Positions 33,976 to 42,314 of a DNA stretch of 64,000 bases are shown piece by piece. The stretch is taken from the NCBI GenBank assembly GCA_021811185.1, contig JAJZPL010000001.1:1-64000 (forward strand), in the 5' to 3' direction. The stretch comes from a bacterium. Its GTDB lineage: Bacteria; Elusimicrobiota; Elusimicrobia; Elusimicrobiales; UBA9959. Below the pieces are notes generated by a model. The model made no database searches. It had not been told where the DNA came from and saw only the letters and a list, made by a program, of their open reading frames with translations. The translations under genes and the position numbers were made by a program. How positions within the stretch are numbered: the first letter of the stretch is position 1; every line of letters begins with the position of its first letter.

Positions 33976-35355
33976 ATGAAAAAGTTACTTTCAGCCCTGA
34001 TATTACTCGCCGCGCCGGCCATACTTAGCGCCGGACCCATGAAGCTGGACTTCGCGGGCAACTCCTATAGCGGGGACAACCCCGTGGCGCCAGCCGTGGC
34101 TGTTAAAGCCGCCGCCGTCACCCCCGCCAAGGCGGCTCCCAAGAAATGGACCGTCATGGTCTTTGTGAACGCCAAGAACAACCTTGAACTGGCCGGCCTT
34201 TACAACGTGAACCAGATGGAAAAGGTCGGTTCGGACGCCAATATCAACATCCTGGCCGAAATGGGCCGTATGAACGGACAGGCCCAGGGCGACACCCATC
34301 TGGACGGAGACTGGACCGGCGCGCAGCGCATCTTCGTAAAGAAAGACAATGACGAGAACGTTATAACCTCCCCGGTTATAGAGAAACTGGCGAAAGTGGA
34401 CATGGGGGATTATAAACGCGTGGTGGACTTCGTAAAATGGGCCAAGAAGAACTATCCCGCCCAGCGCTATATGCTGGTGCTCTGGGACCACGGTTCCGGC
34501 TGGATGGACCCCCAGCAGACCACCAACCCGCAGAAGGGCATTTCTTTCGACGATGAGACCAACAACTACATCCGCACCAAGCAGATCGGCGCCATCCTTA
34601 AAGAAGCCGGCGGCGTGGACGTGCTGGCTTTCGACGCCTGCCTGATGCAGATGGGCGAAGTGGCCTTCGAAGTTAAGGACAACACCAAGGTCATCATCGG
34701 CTCGGAAGAGACCGTGCCCGGCCTGGGCTACCCCTACGCCGCCTTCCTGGGCGCCCTGGCCAAGAACCCGGGCATGACCAACGAAAGCTTCGGCAAAGCC
34801 GTGGTGGCTTCCTTCAGGGCTTTCTACACCGCCAACGCCAAGCCCACGCAGCTTTCCGCTATCCGCTCGGATAAACTGAACGACCTGGCCCTCAAGATAA
34901 GGGAATTCTCGGCAGCCGCCAAAGACGCCGGCCAGCCCGAGGCTCTTAAAGCCGGCCGCGCCGGCGTGCTCCGCTACGACATGATCGGCGCCGCTTCCGA
35001 CCCCAAGATGGAGATCAGCTTCTACGGCGACCTGCACCAGTACGCAGGCCTGGTGGCCGCCGCCATGAAAGGCGACGCCCTGGCCACCAAGGCCGCGGAC
35101 GTTAAGGCCAAGGCCGCCGCGCTGCAGACCTTCATCGACCGGGACCTCGTGATCGCCAACGGCACCACCGGCGTGAACCGCGTGGGGCGCAACATGTCCG
35201 ACAGCCGCGGCATCTCGGTGTACCTGCCGCCCGTCAACCCGGCCATCGCGCAGGCCAGGCTCGAGAGCATCTTCGAGGGCAAGTACACGGACTTCGTGTT
35301 CGACGGCGCCACCAACTGGCACGACTACGTTACCTTCCTGTACGGCGTGAAGTAA
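33976..35355 (+). CDS. Clostripain-family (C11) cysteine peptidase
   Basis: A 459-residue secreted protein with a signal peptide (1-19). The C11 core starts at KKWTVMVFVNAKNNLE; the catalytic His is H172 in VLWDHGSGW and the catalytic Cys is C222 in LAFDACLMQMGEVA, followed by IIGSEETVPGLGYPY. Clostripain-like enzymes cleave after basic residues and often self-process. Strong promoter and ribosome site suggest high expression. The palindrome at 35371 follows the stop. Confidence 0.9.
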   Translation: MKKLLSALILLAAPAILSAGPMKLDFAGNSYSGDNPVAPAVAVKAAAVTPAKAAPKKWTVMVFVNAKNNLELAGLYNVNQMEKVGSDANINILAEMGRMNGQAQGDTHLDGDWTGAQRIFVKKDNDENVITSPVIEKLAKVDMGDYKRVVDFVKWAKKNYPAQRYMLVLWDHGSGWMDPQQTTNPQKGISFDDETNNYIRTKQIGAILKEAGGVDVLAFDACLMQMGEVAFEVKDNTKVIIGSEETVPGLGYPYAAFLGALAKNPGMTNESFGKAVVASFRAFYTANAKPTQLSAIRSDKLNDLALKIREFSAAAKDAGQPEALKAGRAGVLRYDMIGAASDPKMEISFYGDLHQYAGLVAAAMKGDALATKAADVKAKAAALQTFIDRDLVIANGTTGVNRVGRNMSDSRGISVYLPPVNPAIAQARLESIFEGKYTDFVFDGATNWHDYVTFLYGVK

Positions 35356-35370
35356 ACCCGCCGACGTAAT

Positions 35371-35417
35371 AAAGGGGACAGGCTACTTTATTTTAAATAA
35401 AGTAGCCTGTCCCCTTT
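35371..35417. repeat. Perfect 22-bp inverted repeat, GGGGAC...GTCCCC, with T-run
   Basis: Arms 35371-35392 and 35396-35417 are exact reverse complements with loop TTA, followed by TTT. Inside the A/T ends the arms begin GGGGACAGGC. The shape could terminate the peptidase transcript, but arm length and the GGGGAC/GTCCCC ends match the palindrome at 29127-29185, suggesting a dispersed element used as a terminator. Confidence 0.85.
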
Positions 35418-35433
35418 TTTGTAGAATTCAAAT

Positions 35434-36453
35434 ATGAAGCGCGTGCTGCTGGCTAATTTTGCCGAGTGCCCGGAGAACCTGCATTTCGAAAGGGCCTTCG
35501 TGCGCGCCGCGGCCGCGCGCGGGTTCAAGCTGGACATCATCCACGATTTCGACTACCACTACAGCTTTCTGGGCGCGCTGCCGCCCCCTGGCGGGAAGCG
35601 CCTCAAGTACGCCGGGTTGGAAAGCCTTGCGGGCTGCGCGGGCCCCTACGACCTGCTGGTGCTGCTGGACTTTCCCAAGCGCGCGCGCTGCGCCCCGGCC
35701 TTCCTGCGCCTGGCGCGCGGCAAGGCCAAAAAAAAGATCTTCGTGGCCAACCACCTGCTGCCCATGCCGGGGCATAACTTTACGGCCGATCTCTGCCGCC
35801 GGCTCAAGGTTCTGGGCGGTCTGGACGGCGCCTGCGTGCTGGACTTCGACGACGCCGGGCTCTGGGGGGAGATGGGGCTAGCCGGGGAACGGCTGACGGG
35901 GCGCGGCTATTCAACGGATTGCGAGTATTACAGCCCGCAGAAGGTGCAGGCCGGGAATTATGTGTTTTCGGCTGGTTCGGCGGGCAGGGATTTTAAGGCG
36001 CTGGCCTCCGGGGTTAAGAAGTGCGGGCTGGACCTGAAAATTTTCAGCGACGCCAAAGAGAAGGCCGGGCAGGGATTGGAGTTCCTGCCGCTGGCGAAGA
36101 ATTTACATAACCTCCGGGCCGCGGCGGCCGGGGCCAGGGCTGTGGTCATCCCTGTCAGCGACGCTCATATTAACGAGGCGGCGGGGAACTCCATAGCTTT
36201 CCTGGCCATGGCGCTCGGCAAGCCCGTGCTTACTAAGCGTACGCGTTACATGGAAAAATTTATCGCCGACGGCAGGAACGGTTTCCTCTACGACAGCCTC
36301 TCGGCCGCCTCCGTAGAAGCGGGCCTAAAGCGCATCCTCGCCCTTGGCCCGGCACGCCGGCGCGCCCTCGGCAAAGCCGCCCGCGCCGCCATCCTCGCCA
36401 AAGCCAGCCTCGACCGCTTCTGCGCCGCTTTCCTCGAACAATACGTAAAATAA
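35434..36453 (+). CDS. Glycosyltransferase-like protein (GT-B type)
   Basis: A 339-residue protein with a GT-B-like layout: N-terminal Rossmann half starting RVLLANFAECPENLHF and a C-terminal half with GNSIAFLAMALGKPVLT and KFIADGRNGFLYD, the pattern seen in family 1/4 glycosyltransferases near the nucleotide-sugar site. Donor and acceptor are unknown. A TAGAAT lies six bases before the ATG and no ribosome site is visible, so the message may be leaderless. Confidence 0.65.
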   Translation: MKRVLLANFAECPENLHFERAFVRAAAARGFKLDIIHDFDYHYSFLGALPPPGGKRLKYAGLESLAGCAGPYDLLVLLDFPKRARCAPAFLRLARGKAKKKIFVANHLLPMPGHNFTADLCRRLKVLGGLDGACVLDFDDAGLWGEMGLAGERLTGRGYSTDCEYYSPQKVQAGNYVFSAGSAGRDFKALASGVKKCGLDLKIFSDAKEKAGQGLEFLPLAKNLHNLRAAAAGARAVVIPVSDAHINEAAGNSIAFLAMALGKPVLTKRTRYMEKFIADGRNGFLYDSLSAASVEAGLKRILALGPARRRALGKAARAAILAKASLDRFCAAFLEQYVK

Positions 36454-36553
36454 TATAAAGCCGGCTTTATTGTGTGAAAAGGCGGCGAGGGTTTTAATTT
36501 GTTAGAATTTATACGGCAATCCTGCTATTTGAGCGGCGGCAAGGGGACCATCT

Positions 36554-38086
36554 ATGGAGCAGATCCTTATCTTGGACTTTGGCAGCCAGTACACCCAGCT
36601 TATCGCCCGCAGACTCCGCAGCCTGCATATCTACTGCGAAATCCTCCCTTTTAGCGCGCCCGTCGAGGACATCCTCTCCCGTTCGCCGCGCGGCCTCATA
36701 CTTTCCGGCGGCCCGTCCAGCGTTTACGACCCCGCCGCCCCCAAGCCCGACCTCGCTGTGTTCAGCCTCGGCCTGCCCGTGCTCGGAGTGTGCTACGGCA
36801 TGCAGCTGATGGCCCACCAGTACGGCGGCGCCGTCTCCAAGGCCGCCAAACGCGAGTACGGCCTCAGCGCGCTTAAAATTTTAAAAGGCTCGCGCCTGCT
36901 CGCCGGGCTGCCCGCCGGGATGAAGGTGTGGATGAGCCACGGCGACGAAGTAAAGAAAGTGCCCGCCGGCTTCCACGTTACCGCCCGCGCCGACGGCTCG
37001 GACATCTCCGCCATGGAGAACCCGGAGCTCGGCCTCTATGCCGTGCAGTTCCACCCCGAAGTGCACCACACCGAGAAAGGCGTGAAGATCCTCGAGAATT
37101 TCGCCCGCGGCATCTGCGGCTACAAAGAGCGCTGGAGCCCCTCCTCATTCCTCGCCGGCAGCGTGGCCGAAATAAAAGCGCAGGCCGCCGGCAAGACCGT
37201 GATCTGCGGCCTCTCCGGCGGCGTGGACTCCTCCGTGGCCGCCGTGCTGGCGCATAAGGCCATCGGCGATAAGCTCAAGTGCATCTTCGTCGACACCGGG
37301 CTGCTCCGCCACGGCGACAAAGAGCGAATGAAGGAAGTTTTCCAGGACAAGTTCGGCTACAGCCTCAAGATAGTGGACGCCTCGGCCCTGTTCCTCGGCC
37401 GCCTCAAAGGCGTCACCTCGCCCGAGAAGAAGCGCAAGATCATCGGCCACACCTTCATCGAGGTATTCGACAAAGAAGCCAAAAAAATAAAAGGCGCGTC
37501 TTTCCTGCTGCAGGGCACGCTTTATCCCGACGTTATCGAATCCGTTTCGGTCAAAGGCCCTTCGGCCGTTATCAAGAGCCACCACAACGTGGGCGGCCTG
37601 CCCGCCAAGATGAAGATGGGCCTGATCGAGCCGCTGCGCTACTTCTTCAAGGACGAGGTTCGCGAACTAGGCCGCTCCCTCAGGATTCCGGAACCGGTGC
37701 TGATGCAGCACCCCTTCCCCGGCCCCGGCCTGGCCATCCGCGTGCTGGGCGACGTAACTCCCGAGCGGCTTAAAATCCTGCGCGAGGCGGACCGCCTGAT
37801 GCGCGAAGAAATACAGGCCGCCGGCTGGTACTCCAAGATCTGGCAGGCCTTCTGCGTGCTGCTGCCGGTGCGCTCGGTAGGCGTGATGGGCGACGAGCGC
37901 TCTTACGAATACACCATAGCGCTCCGCTGCGTAAGTTCCGTGGACGGCATGACGGCGGACTGGTCCAAGCTGCCGCACGACCTGATGGGCAGGATCTCGT
38001 CGCGCATAGTCAGCGAGGTGCGCGGCATCAACCGCGTGGTTTACGACATCACCTCCAAACCGCCGGCCACGATAGAATGGGAGTAA
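36554..38086 (+). CDS. guaA: GMP synthase (glutamine-hydrolysing)
   Basis: A 510-residue enzyme that aminates XMP to GMP. The class I glutaminase domain has the nucleophile in LGVCYGMQLMAHQ and the His-Glu pair in QFHPEVHHT; the ATP pyrophosphatase loop is GLSGGVDSSVAA; the C-terminal dimerisation domain ends STKPPATIEWE-like (TSKPPATIEWE). Length is normal. AGGGG lies 9 bases before the ATG. It is separated from guaB by one membrane-protein gene, and the three probably form an operon. Confidence 0.95.
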   Translation: MEQILILDFGSQYTQLIARRLRSLHIYCEILPFSAPVEDILSRSPRGLILSGGPSSVYDPAAPKPDLAVFSLGLPVLGVCYGMQLMAHQYGGAVSKAAKREYGLSALKILKGSRLLAGLPAGMKVWMSHGDEVKKVPAGFHVTARADGSDISAMENPELGLYAVQFHPEVHHTEKGVKILENFARGICGYKERWSPSSFLAGSVAEIKAQAAGKTVICGLSGGVDSSVAAVLAHKAIGDKLKCIFVDTGLLRHGDKERMKEVFQDKFGYSLKIVDASALFLGRLKGVTSPEKKRKIIGHTFIEVFDKEAKKIKGASFLLQGTLYPDVIESVSVKGPSAVIKSHHNVGGLPAKMKMGLIEPLRYFFKDEVRELGRSLRIPEPVLMQHPFPGPGLAIRVLGDVTPERLKILREADRLMREEIQAAGWYSKIWQAFCVLLPVRSVGVMGDERSYEYTIALRCVSSVDGMTADWSKLPHDLMGRISSRIVSEVRGINRVVYDITSKPPATIEWE

Positions 38087-38089
38087 CCT

Positions 38090-38836
38090 ATGGATAGAAC
38101 TACTACCGGCCTGGTTTCGATCCTTATCGCCGCGGCCCTTATCCTGGGCGGCGGTTACGTGTTCATGCACGCCACGCGCGGCGGGGTGAACCCGGTCACG
38201 CTGGGCTCCTTCGGCGCGCTGCTGGCCGGCATAGTCTTGGGCTTGTTCGGGGCCTCGCGATTGGCCGCCGGTTCGCAGGAGGGATTGGCCGGAGAGCTCG
38301 GCCTGGAGATTAAAGGCGCCGTCGGCCTGCCCGGCTCCGAGCGCGTGGAGATGGAGGGGGACTTCGGCGGCTTCAAGGTGCATCTCAGCCGGCGCGAGAC
38401 CCATTCGCGCGGGCGGTATGGCGGCAGCCGGAACGAGACGGAATCTTACTTCTTCGAGATAACGCTCCCCAATCCCGCCGGGCTTTCTTTTTACGTCGGG
38501 CCCGATTCGCTGCTTAGCAGGCCCCTGGGCTTCCTGCCGCCCGAGCTGGAGCTGGCGCGGCAGTGGGCTTGGGTGGACCTGATGACCGTGCGGGGCGCGC
38601 CGCAGGGCGTTGCCGAATATTTCTTCGGCAACAGCGCCAACTGGCCGCTCTTCCGGGATTTCTTCGGCAGGACCTCGTGCCGGCTGGACGGGGAAACCAT
38701 GGAATTCAGCCTGGGGGAGGAACTGGGCGGGCTCCTGGCCCCGGACTACGCCGGCTCGCCGCAGCAGATAAAGGACCTCATAGCCCTCGGCCTGGCCGTG
38801 GCGCGCCTGGTAGCCGCCCTGCCCCCCTCGGCCTGA
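38090..38836 (+). CDS. Membrane protein of unknown function
   Basis: A 248-residue protein with two N-terminal membrane helices (about residues 6-26 and 37-58) and a ~190-residue soluble part containing ESYFFEITLPNPAGLSFYVG and a C-terminal SPQQIKDLIALGLAVARLVA. I do not recognise a family. It starts three bases after guaA and precedes guaB by 19 bases, so it is expressed with GMP synthesis genes, but nothing links it to that pathway. Confidence 0.65.
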   Translation: MDRTTTGLVSILIAAALILGGGYVFMHATRGGVNPVTLGSFGALLAGIVLGLFGASRLAAGSQEGLAGELGLEIKGAVGLPGSERVEMEGDFGGFKVHLSRRETHSRGRYGGSRNETESYFFEITLPNPAGLSFYVGPDSLLSRPLGFLPPELELARQWAWVDLMTVRGAPQGVAEYFFGNSANWPLFRDFFGRTSCRLDGETMEFSLGEELGGLLAPDYAGSPQQIKDLIALGLAVARLVAALPPSA

Positions 38837-38855
38837 CCACAGATAAGGAGATACG

Positions 38856-40313
38856 ATGCTTCAGGATAATATCCAGTTAGGTCTTACCTTTGACGATGTG
38901 TTGTTGTTGCCCGCGATGTCTTCCGTGATGCCAAGGGAGACCTTGCTCCGGACCAAGCTGACCCCTAAGATCACTTTGAATATCCCGCTGATCTCCGCGG
39001 CCATGGACACCGTGACCGAGGCTGCGCTGGCCATAGCGATGGCGCGCGAGGGGGGTATAGGCATTATCCACCGCGCCATGCCCGCCCGGCAGCAGGCGCT
39101 GGAAATAGCCAAAGTTAAGAAGCACGAGAGCGGCGTGATCACCAGCCCGGTAACTATCTCGCCGGACGAAACCCTAAAAGACGCGCTGGAACTTATGCGC
39201 AAGCACGGCATCTCCGGCCTGGTGGTAGTCTCGCAGGGCAAACTCGCCGGCATCCTCACCAACCGGGACGTCCGCTTCGAGAAAGACCTGAATAAAAAAG
39301 TTTCCGCCGTTATGACCAAAGAAGTGGTCACCGCCCGGCCCGGCATTTCCCTGGACCAGGCCGAAGTTCTGCTGCATAAACACCGTATAGAAAAACTGCC
39401 CCTGGTGGACAAGGACGGCCGCCTGAAAGGCCTGATCACCACGCGGGACATGATGAACACCAAGGATTACCCCAACGCCTGCAAGGACAAAGCGGGCCGC
39501 CTGCGCGTAGGCGCGGCCATAGGCGCGGGCGCCGACGCCGTGGAGCGCGCCGGCGAACTGGTAGCCGCCGGGGCCGACGTGATCTCGCTGGATTCCGCGC
39601 ACGGCCATTCCGCCAACGTGCTGAAGACCCTTAAAGAAGTGAAGCGCCGCTACGGCGTTGAGGTGATAGCCGGCAACGTGGCCACCTACGAAGGCGCGCT
39701 GGCGCTCATCGACGCGGGCGCCGACGCCGTAAAGGTGGGCATAGGCCCCGGCTCCATCTGCACCACGCGCATCATCTCAGGCGTGGGCGTGCCGCAGCTT
39801 ACCGCGCTGAAAGAGTGCTGCCGCGCCGCCGCCAGGAAGGGCATCCCGGTAATTGCAGACGGGGGCATCAAGTTCTCCGGGGACATCACCAAGGCCATCG
39901 CCGCCGGGGCCGGCTGCGTGATGCTGGGCACGCTCCTCGCCGGCACCGAAGAAGCTCCCGGCGACATCATCCTTTACCAGGGCCGCTCCTACAAGGCTTA
40001 CCGCGGCATGGGTTCGGTGGGCGCCATGGAAGCCGGCTCCAAGGACCGCTACGGCCAGGCGGGCGTGGAAAAAGACAAGCTGGTCCCCGAAGGCATAGAA
40101 GGCCAGGTGCCGTACAAAGGCTCCGTGGCGGATATCGTGCACCAGCTTACCGGCGGCCTGCGCTCCGGCCTGGGCTACTGCGGCTGCAGGGACCTGGCCC
40201 AGCTCAGGAAGAAAGCGCGCTTCGTGCGCATCTCCAACGCCGGCCTGAAGGAAAGCCACGTGCACGACGTAAAGCCCACCAAGGAAACCCCCAACTACAC
40301 CTCGGGCGAATAA
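38856..40313 (+). CDS. guaB: IMP dehydrogenase
   Basis: A 485-residue enzyme that oxidises IMP to XMP. The TIM barrel starts [19 protein letters not shown]; two CBS domains occupy about residues 95-210; the catalytic Cys is in [18 protein letters not shown]; the flap has GMGSVGAME and the C-terminus [17 protein letters not shown] precedes the ATG. A rho-independent terminator follows. Confidence 0.95.
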   Translation: MLQDNIQLGLTFDDVLLLPAMSSVMPRETLLRTKLTPKITLNIPLISAAMDTVTEAALAIAMAREGGIGIIHRAMPARQQALEIAKVKKHESGVITSPVTISPDETLKDALELMRKHGISGLVVVSQGKLAGILTNRDVRFEKDLNKKVSAVMTKEVVTARPGISLDQAEVLLHKHRIEKLPLVDKDGRLKGLITTRDMMNTKDYPNACKDKAGRLRVGAAIGAGADAVERAGELVAAGADVISLDSAHGHSANVLKTLKEVKRRYGVEVIAGNVATYEGALALIDAGADAVKVGIGPGSICTTRIISGVGVPQLTALKECCRAAARKGIPVIADGGIKFSGDITKAIAAGAGCVMLGTLLAGTEEAPGDIILYQGRSYKAYRGMGSVGAMEAGSKDRYGQAGVEKDKLVPEGIEGQVPYKGSVADIVHQLTGGLRSGLGYCGCRDLAQLRKKARFVRISNAGLKESHVHDVKPTKETPNYTSGE

Positions 40314-40326
40314 GAGGGGGAAAAAG

Positions 40327-40359
40327 AAAAGAACCGCCGGTTGCCTCGGCGGTTCTTTT
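40327..40359. terminator. Rho-independent terminator after guaB
   Basis: A 13-bp stem (40327-40339 with 40347-40359), loop of seven bases, followed by T's. It lies between convergent guaB and the 40375 gene and may serve both directions. Confidence 0.85.
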
Positions 40360-40374
40360 TTATATTTAAGAGGC

Positions 40375-40845
40375 TTATTTGCCTGGCTCCCCGGCGGGCT
40401 TCTCCAGTTCGAAGCTGTTCATCAGCAGGGAGTTGAAGTAGGTGTCCTTGCCTACCTGTTTTATCTTGCTGAAATATCCGCACACTTTCACCCGGTCGCC
40501 TTTTTCGAAGGCGGGCAGGCGCAGCGAGATGATGTTGATGAAATCGTAGCTGCCGTCGGGGGCGGTTTCCTGCAGGCTGAACACGGTGTAAGGGCGCACC
40601 AGCTTGTTGTCTTCCACGCGCAGGTCCAGCACCTGACCTTTTATGCAGACGGCTACGGCTTCGTACTTTGCCGGGCTGCGGTTCAGGTCCATGATCGACA
40701 CCAGCGAGTTGGCCCGCCTGAAAGACGGCAGGCTGTAGCCCCCCACAAGGAAGCCCAGCGCCGCCAGCAGCGCCAGGACCAGGATCACCCGGCCCCAGAA
40801 GTGGTTTATGAACCAGGCCAGCAGGCTCTTCTTGTTTTCGTCCAT
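40375..40845 (-). CDS. Membrane-anchored OB-fold-like protein (paralog A)
   Basis: A 156-residue protein with one membrane helix near residues 18-36 and a C-terminal domain that looks like an OB-fold-like nucleic-acid or ligand-binding unit (SIMDLNRSPAKYEAVAVCIKGQVLDL, DRVKVCGYFSKIKQVGKDTYFNSLLMN). It is clearly paralogous to the gene 9 bases upstream on the same strand (PAKY, VFSL, YDF.NIIS and KQVGKDTY.N shared). Function unknown. Confidence 0.7.
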   Translation of the reverse strand: MDENKKSLLAWFINHFWGRVILVLALLAALGFLVGGYSLPSFRRANSLVSIMDLNRSPAKYEAVAVCIKGQVLDLRVEDNKLVRPYTVFSLQETAPDGSYDFINIISLRLPAFEKGDRVKVCGYFSKIKQVGKDTYFNSLLMNSFELEKPAGEPGK

Positions 40846-40854
40846 AAGTTCCCT

Positions 40855-41352
40855 CTAGAACGCCCGGCTCCGGCGCGCCCCGGAAAGGGGGCCCTCTTCC
40901 TGGCCGCCGGCGTTCTCGACCCGGTTCAGAAAAATAACGTTGTGGTAGGTGTCCTTGCCCACCTGCTTTACCGCGCTGAAAATGCCGCAGGCCAGCACCG
41001 CGCCGTCCGCGGACAGCTGCCGCTGCGCGAAGGAGATGATGTTGACGAAGTCGTATTCGCCCGAGGCTTTGTTCTCCTTCAGGCTGAAAACGGAGTAGGG
41101 GACGTCGGCTTCGGCGGCGTTGGTCTTGAGGTTCAGCAGGGAGCCCTTCACGCAGATGCGCCTGGCGTTATATTTGGCCGGGTTGGAGTTCAGGTCGAAC
41201 ACCGAGACCACGCAGTCGGCCGGCACCCGCGCCTTGCTGAAGCAGCCGAAGGCGTAACCGGCCGCCAGCGCCCCGAAGGCGCAAAGAAGCAGCTGGGCCC
41301 TGAATTCGCGCAGGACCCAGGCAGCGAGCTGCCTGGTATTATAGTCGAGCAT
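40855..41352 (-). CDS. Membrane-anchored OB-fold-like protein (paralog B)
   Basis: I chose the ATG at 41352 (165 residues, MLDYNTRQLAAW) because it starts directly before the membrane helix, as in paralog A; an in-frame ATG 27 codons upstream would add an unusual Cys/Gly-rich segment. The soluble part has SVFDLNSNPAKYNARRICVK and SAVKQVGKDTYHNVIFLN. Tandem duplication of an uncharacterised family. Confidence 0.65.
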   Translation of the reverse strand: MLDYNTRQLAAWVLREFRAQLLLCAFGALAAGYAFGCFSKARVPADCVVSVFDLNSNPAKYNARRICVKGSLLNLKTNAAEADVPYSVFSLKENKASGEYDFVNIISFAQRQLSADGAVLACGIFSAVKQVGKDTYHNVIFLNRVENAGGQEEGPLSGARRSRAF

Positions 41353-41469
41353 ATGCCCCCGTATCGCTACGGATCCCGTTACCCCTGGCTGTCTGAAAAC
41401 GCAGCCCCCCCGGCTGCAACCCCAATATAGCAAATTAAAAAGAACGGCCGGACACGCTTTTTATTGACT

Positions 41470-42249
41470 TTATTCGCCCTTAAAGCTGGGCTTGCGCTTC
41501 TCCATGAAGGCCTTGATGCCTTCTTCATAGTCGCCGCTGTTGTAGACCTTGCGGCGCAGCGCCTGGATGCGCTCGAAGGCCTCGGGGCTTATCGGGTGCG
41601 CGTCCGAAAGGATGCGGAACTGCTCTTTGATGACGGAGACCGCCATGGGCGAATTGCCCAGGATGATCTTGGCCAGTTCGAAAGTGAAGTGCTCTATCTC
41701 GCGGGAGCTCACCAGGTGGTTCAGGATGCCGAAATGGTAGGCCCGCTCGGCCTTTACCGGTTCCGCCGTGAAGAACATCTCCTTGGCGATATTGCTGCCC
41801 ACGCGGTTGATGAAGTGCATGATGCCGGAGGCGCTGTAGGCCAGACCCATTTTCACGGGGGTGATGGCGAAGGTGGAGGTTTCGTCGCCTATGGCCATGT
41901 CGCAGGTGACTACCAGGTCCGTGGCGCCGCCCCACACGCTGCCCTGCACCATGGCGATCACCGGGCCGGGGAAGCTCTGGATCTTCCTGAAAGCCGTTTC
42001 CATGGGGCTGTCGTAGGCCAGCGGGTCGTTGTGCACCTTGGGCAGCTGGGTGATGTCGTGCCCGGCGGACCACACGCGGGCGCCCCTTTCGGCGCGGAGG
42101 ATCACCACGTTGATCTTTTTGCTTTCGAAATCGTTAAGGGCCGCTACCATTTCGGCGCAGAGTTCCAGGCTTAAAGCGTTGCGCCGGGCAGGGTTGTTGA
42201 GCGTGAGCACGCCGATGCCGTCTTTAATGTCTTTCAGAATAAGCGCCAT
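41470..42249 (-). CDS. scpB: Methylmalonyl-CoA decarboxylase-like enoyl-CoA hydratase family protein
   Basis: Start set at 42249 (259 residues) because AGGAGAG sits just upstream of that ATG; a start 10 codons earlier lacks one. It is a crotonase-fold protein closely resembling E. coli ScpB (YgfG): VWSAGHDITQLP, MVQGSVWGGATDLV (oxyanion-hole glycines), ITPVKMGLAYSASGI and a C-terminal MEKRKPSFKGE. ScpB decarboxylates methylmalonyl-CoA to propionyl-CoA. No mutase or CoA transferase is nearby. Another crotonase reaction is possible. Confidence 0.75.
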   Translation of the reverse strand: MALILKDIKDGIGVLTLNNPARRNALSLELCAEMVAALNDFESKKINVVILRAERGARVWSAGHDITQLPKVHNDPLAYDSPMETAFRKIQSFPGPVIAMVQGSVWGGATDLVVTCDMAIGDETSTFAITPVKMGLAYSASGIMHFINRVGSNIAKEMFFTAEPVKAERAYHFGILNHLVSSREIEHFTFELAKIILGNSPMAVSVIKEQFRILSDAHPISPEAFERIQALRRKVYNSGDYEEGIKAFMEKRKPSFKGE

Positions 42250-42314
42250 GGTTCTCTCCTTTGGATCCGTTAAAAACAACCCCCGTAAGTCTTATAGCAT
42301 TGTATAATTTTAAA

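Noticed and set aside
41353-41433. N-terminal extension of the OB-like paralog B
   Set aside because: The added residues are Cys/Gly-rich and not shared with paralog A; the ATG at 41352 fits better.
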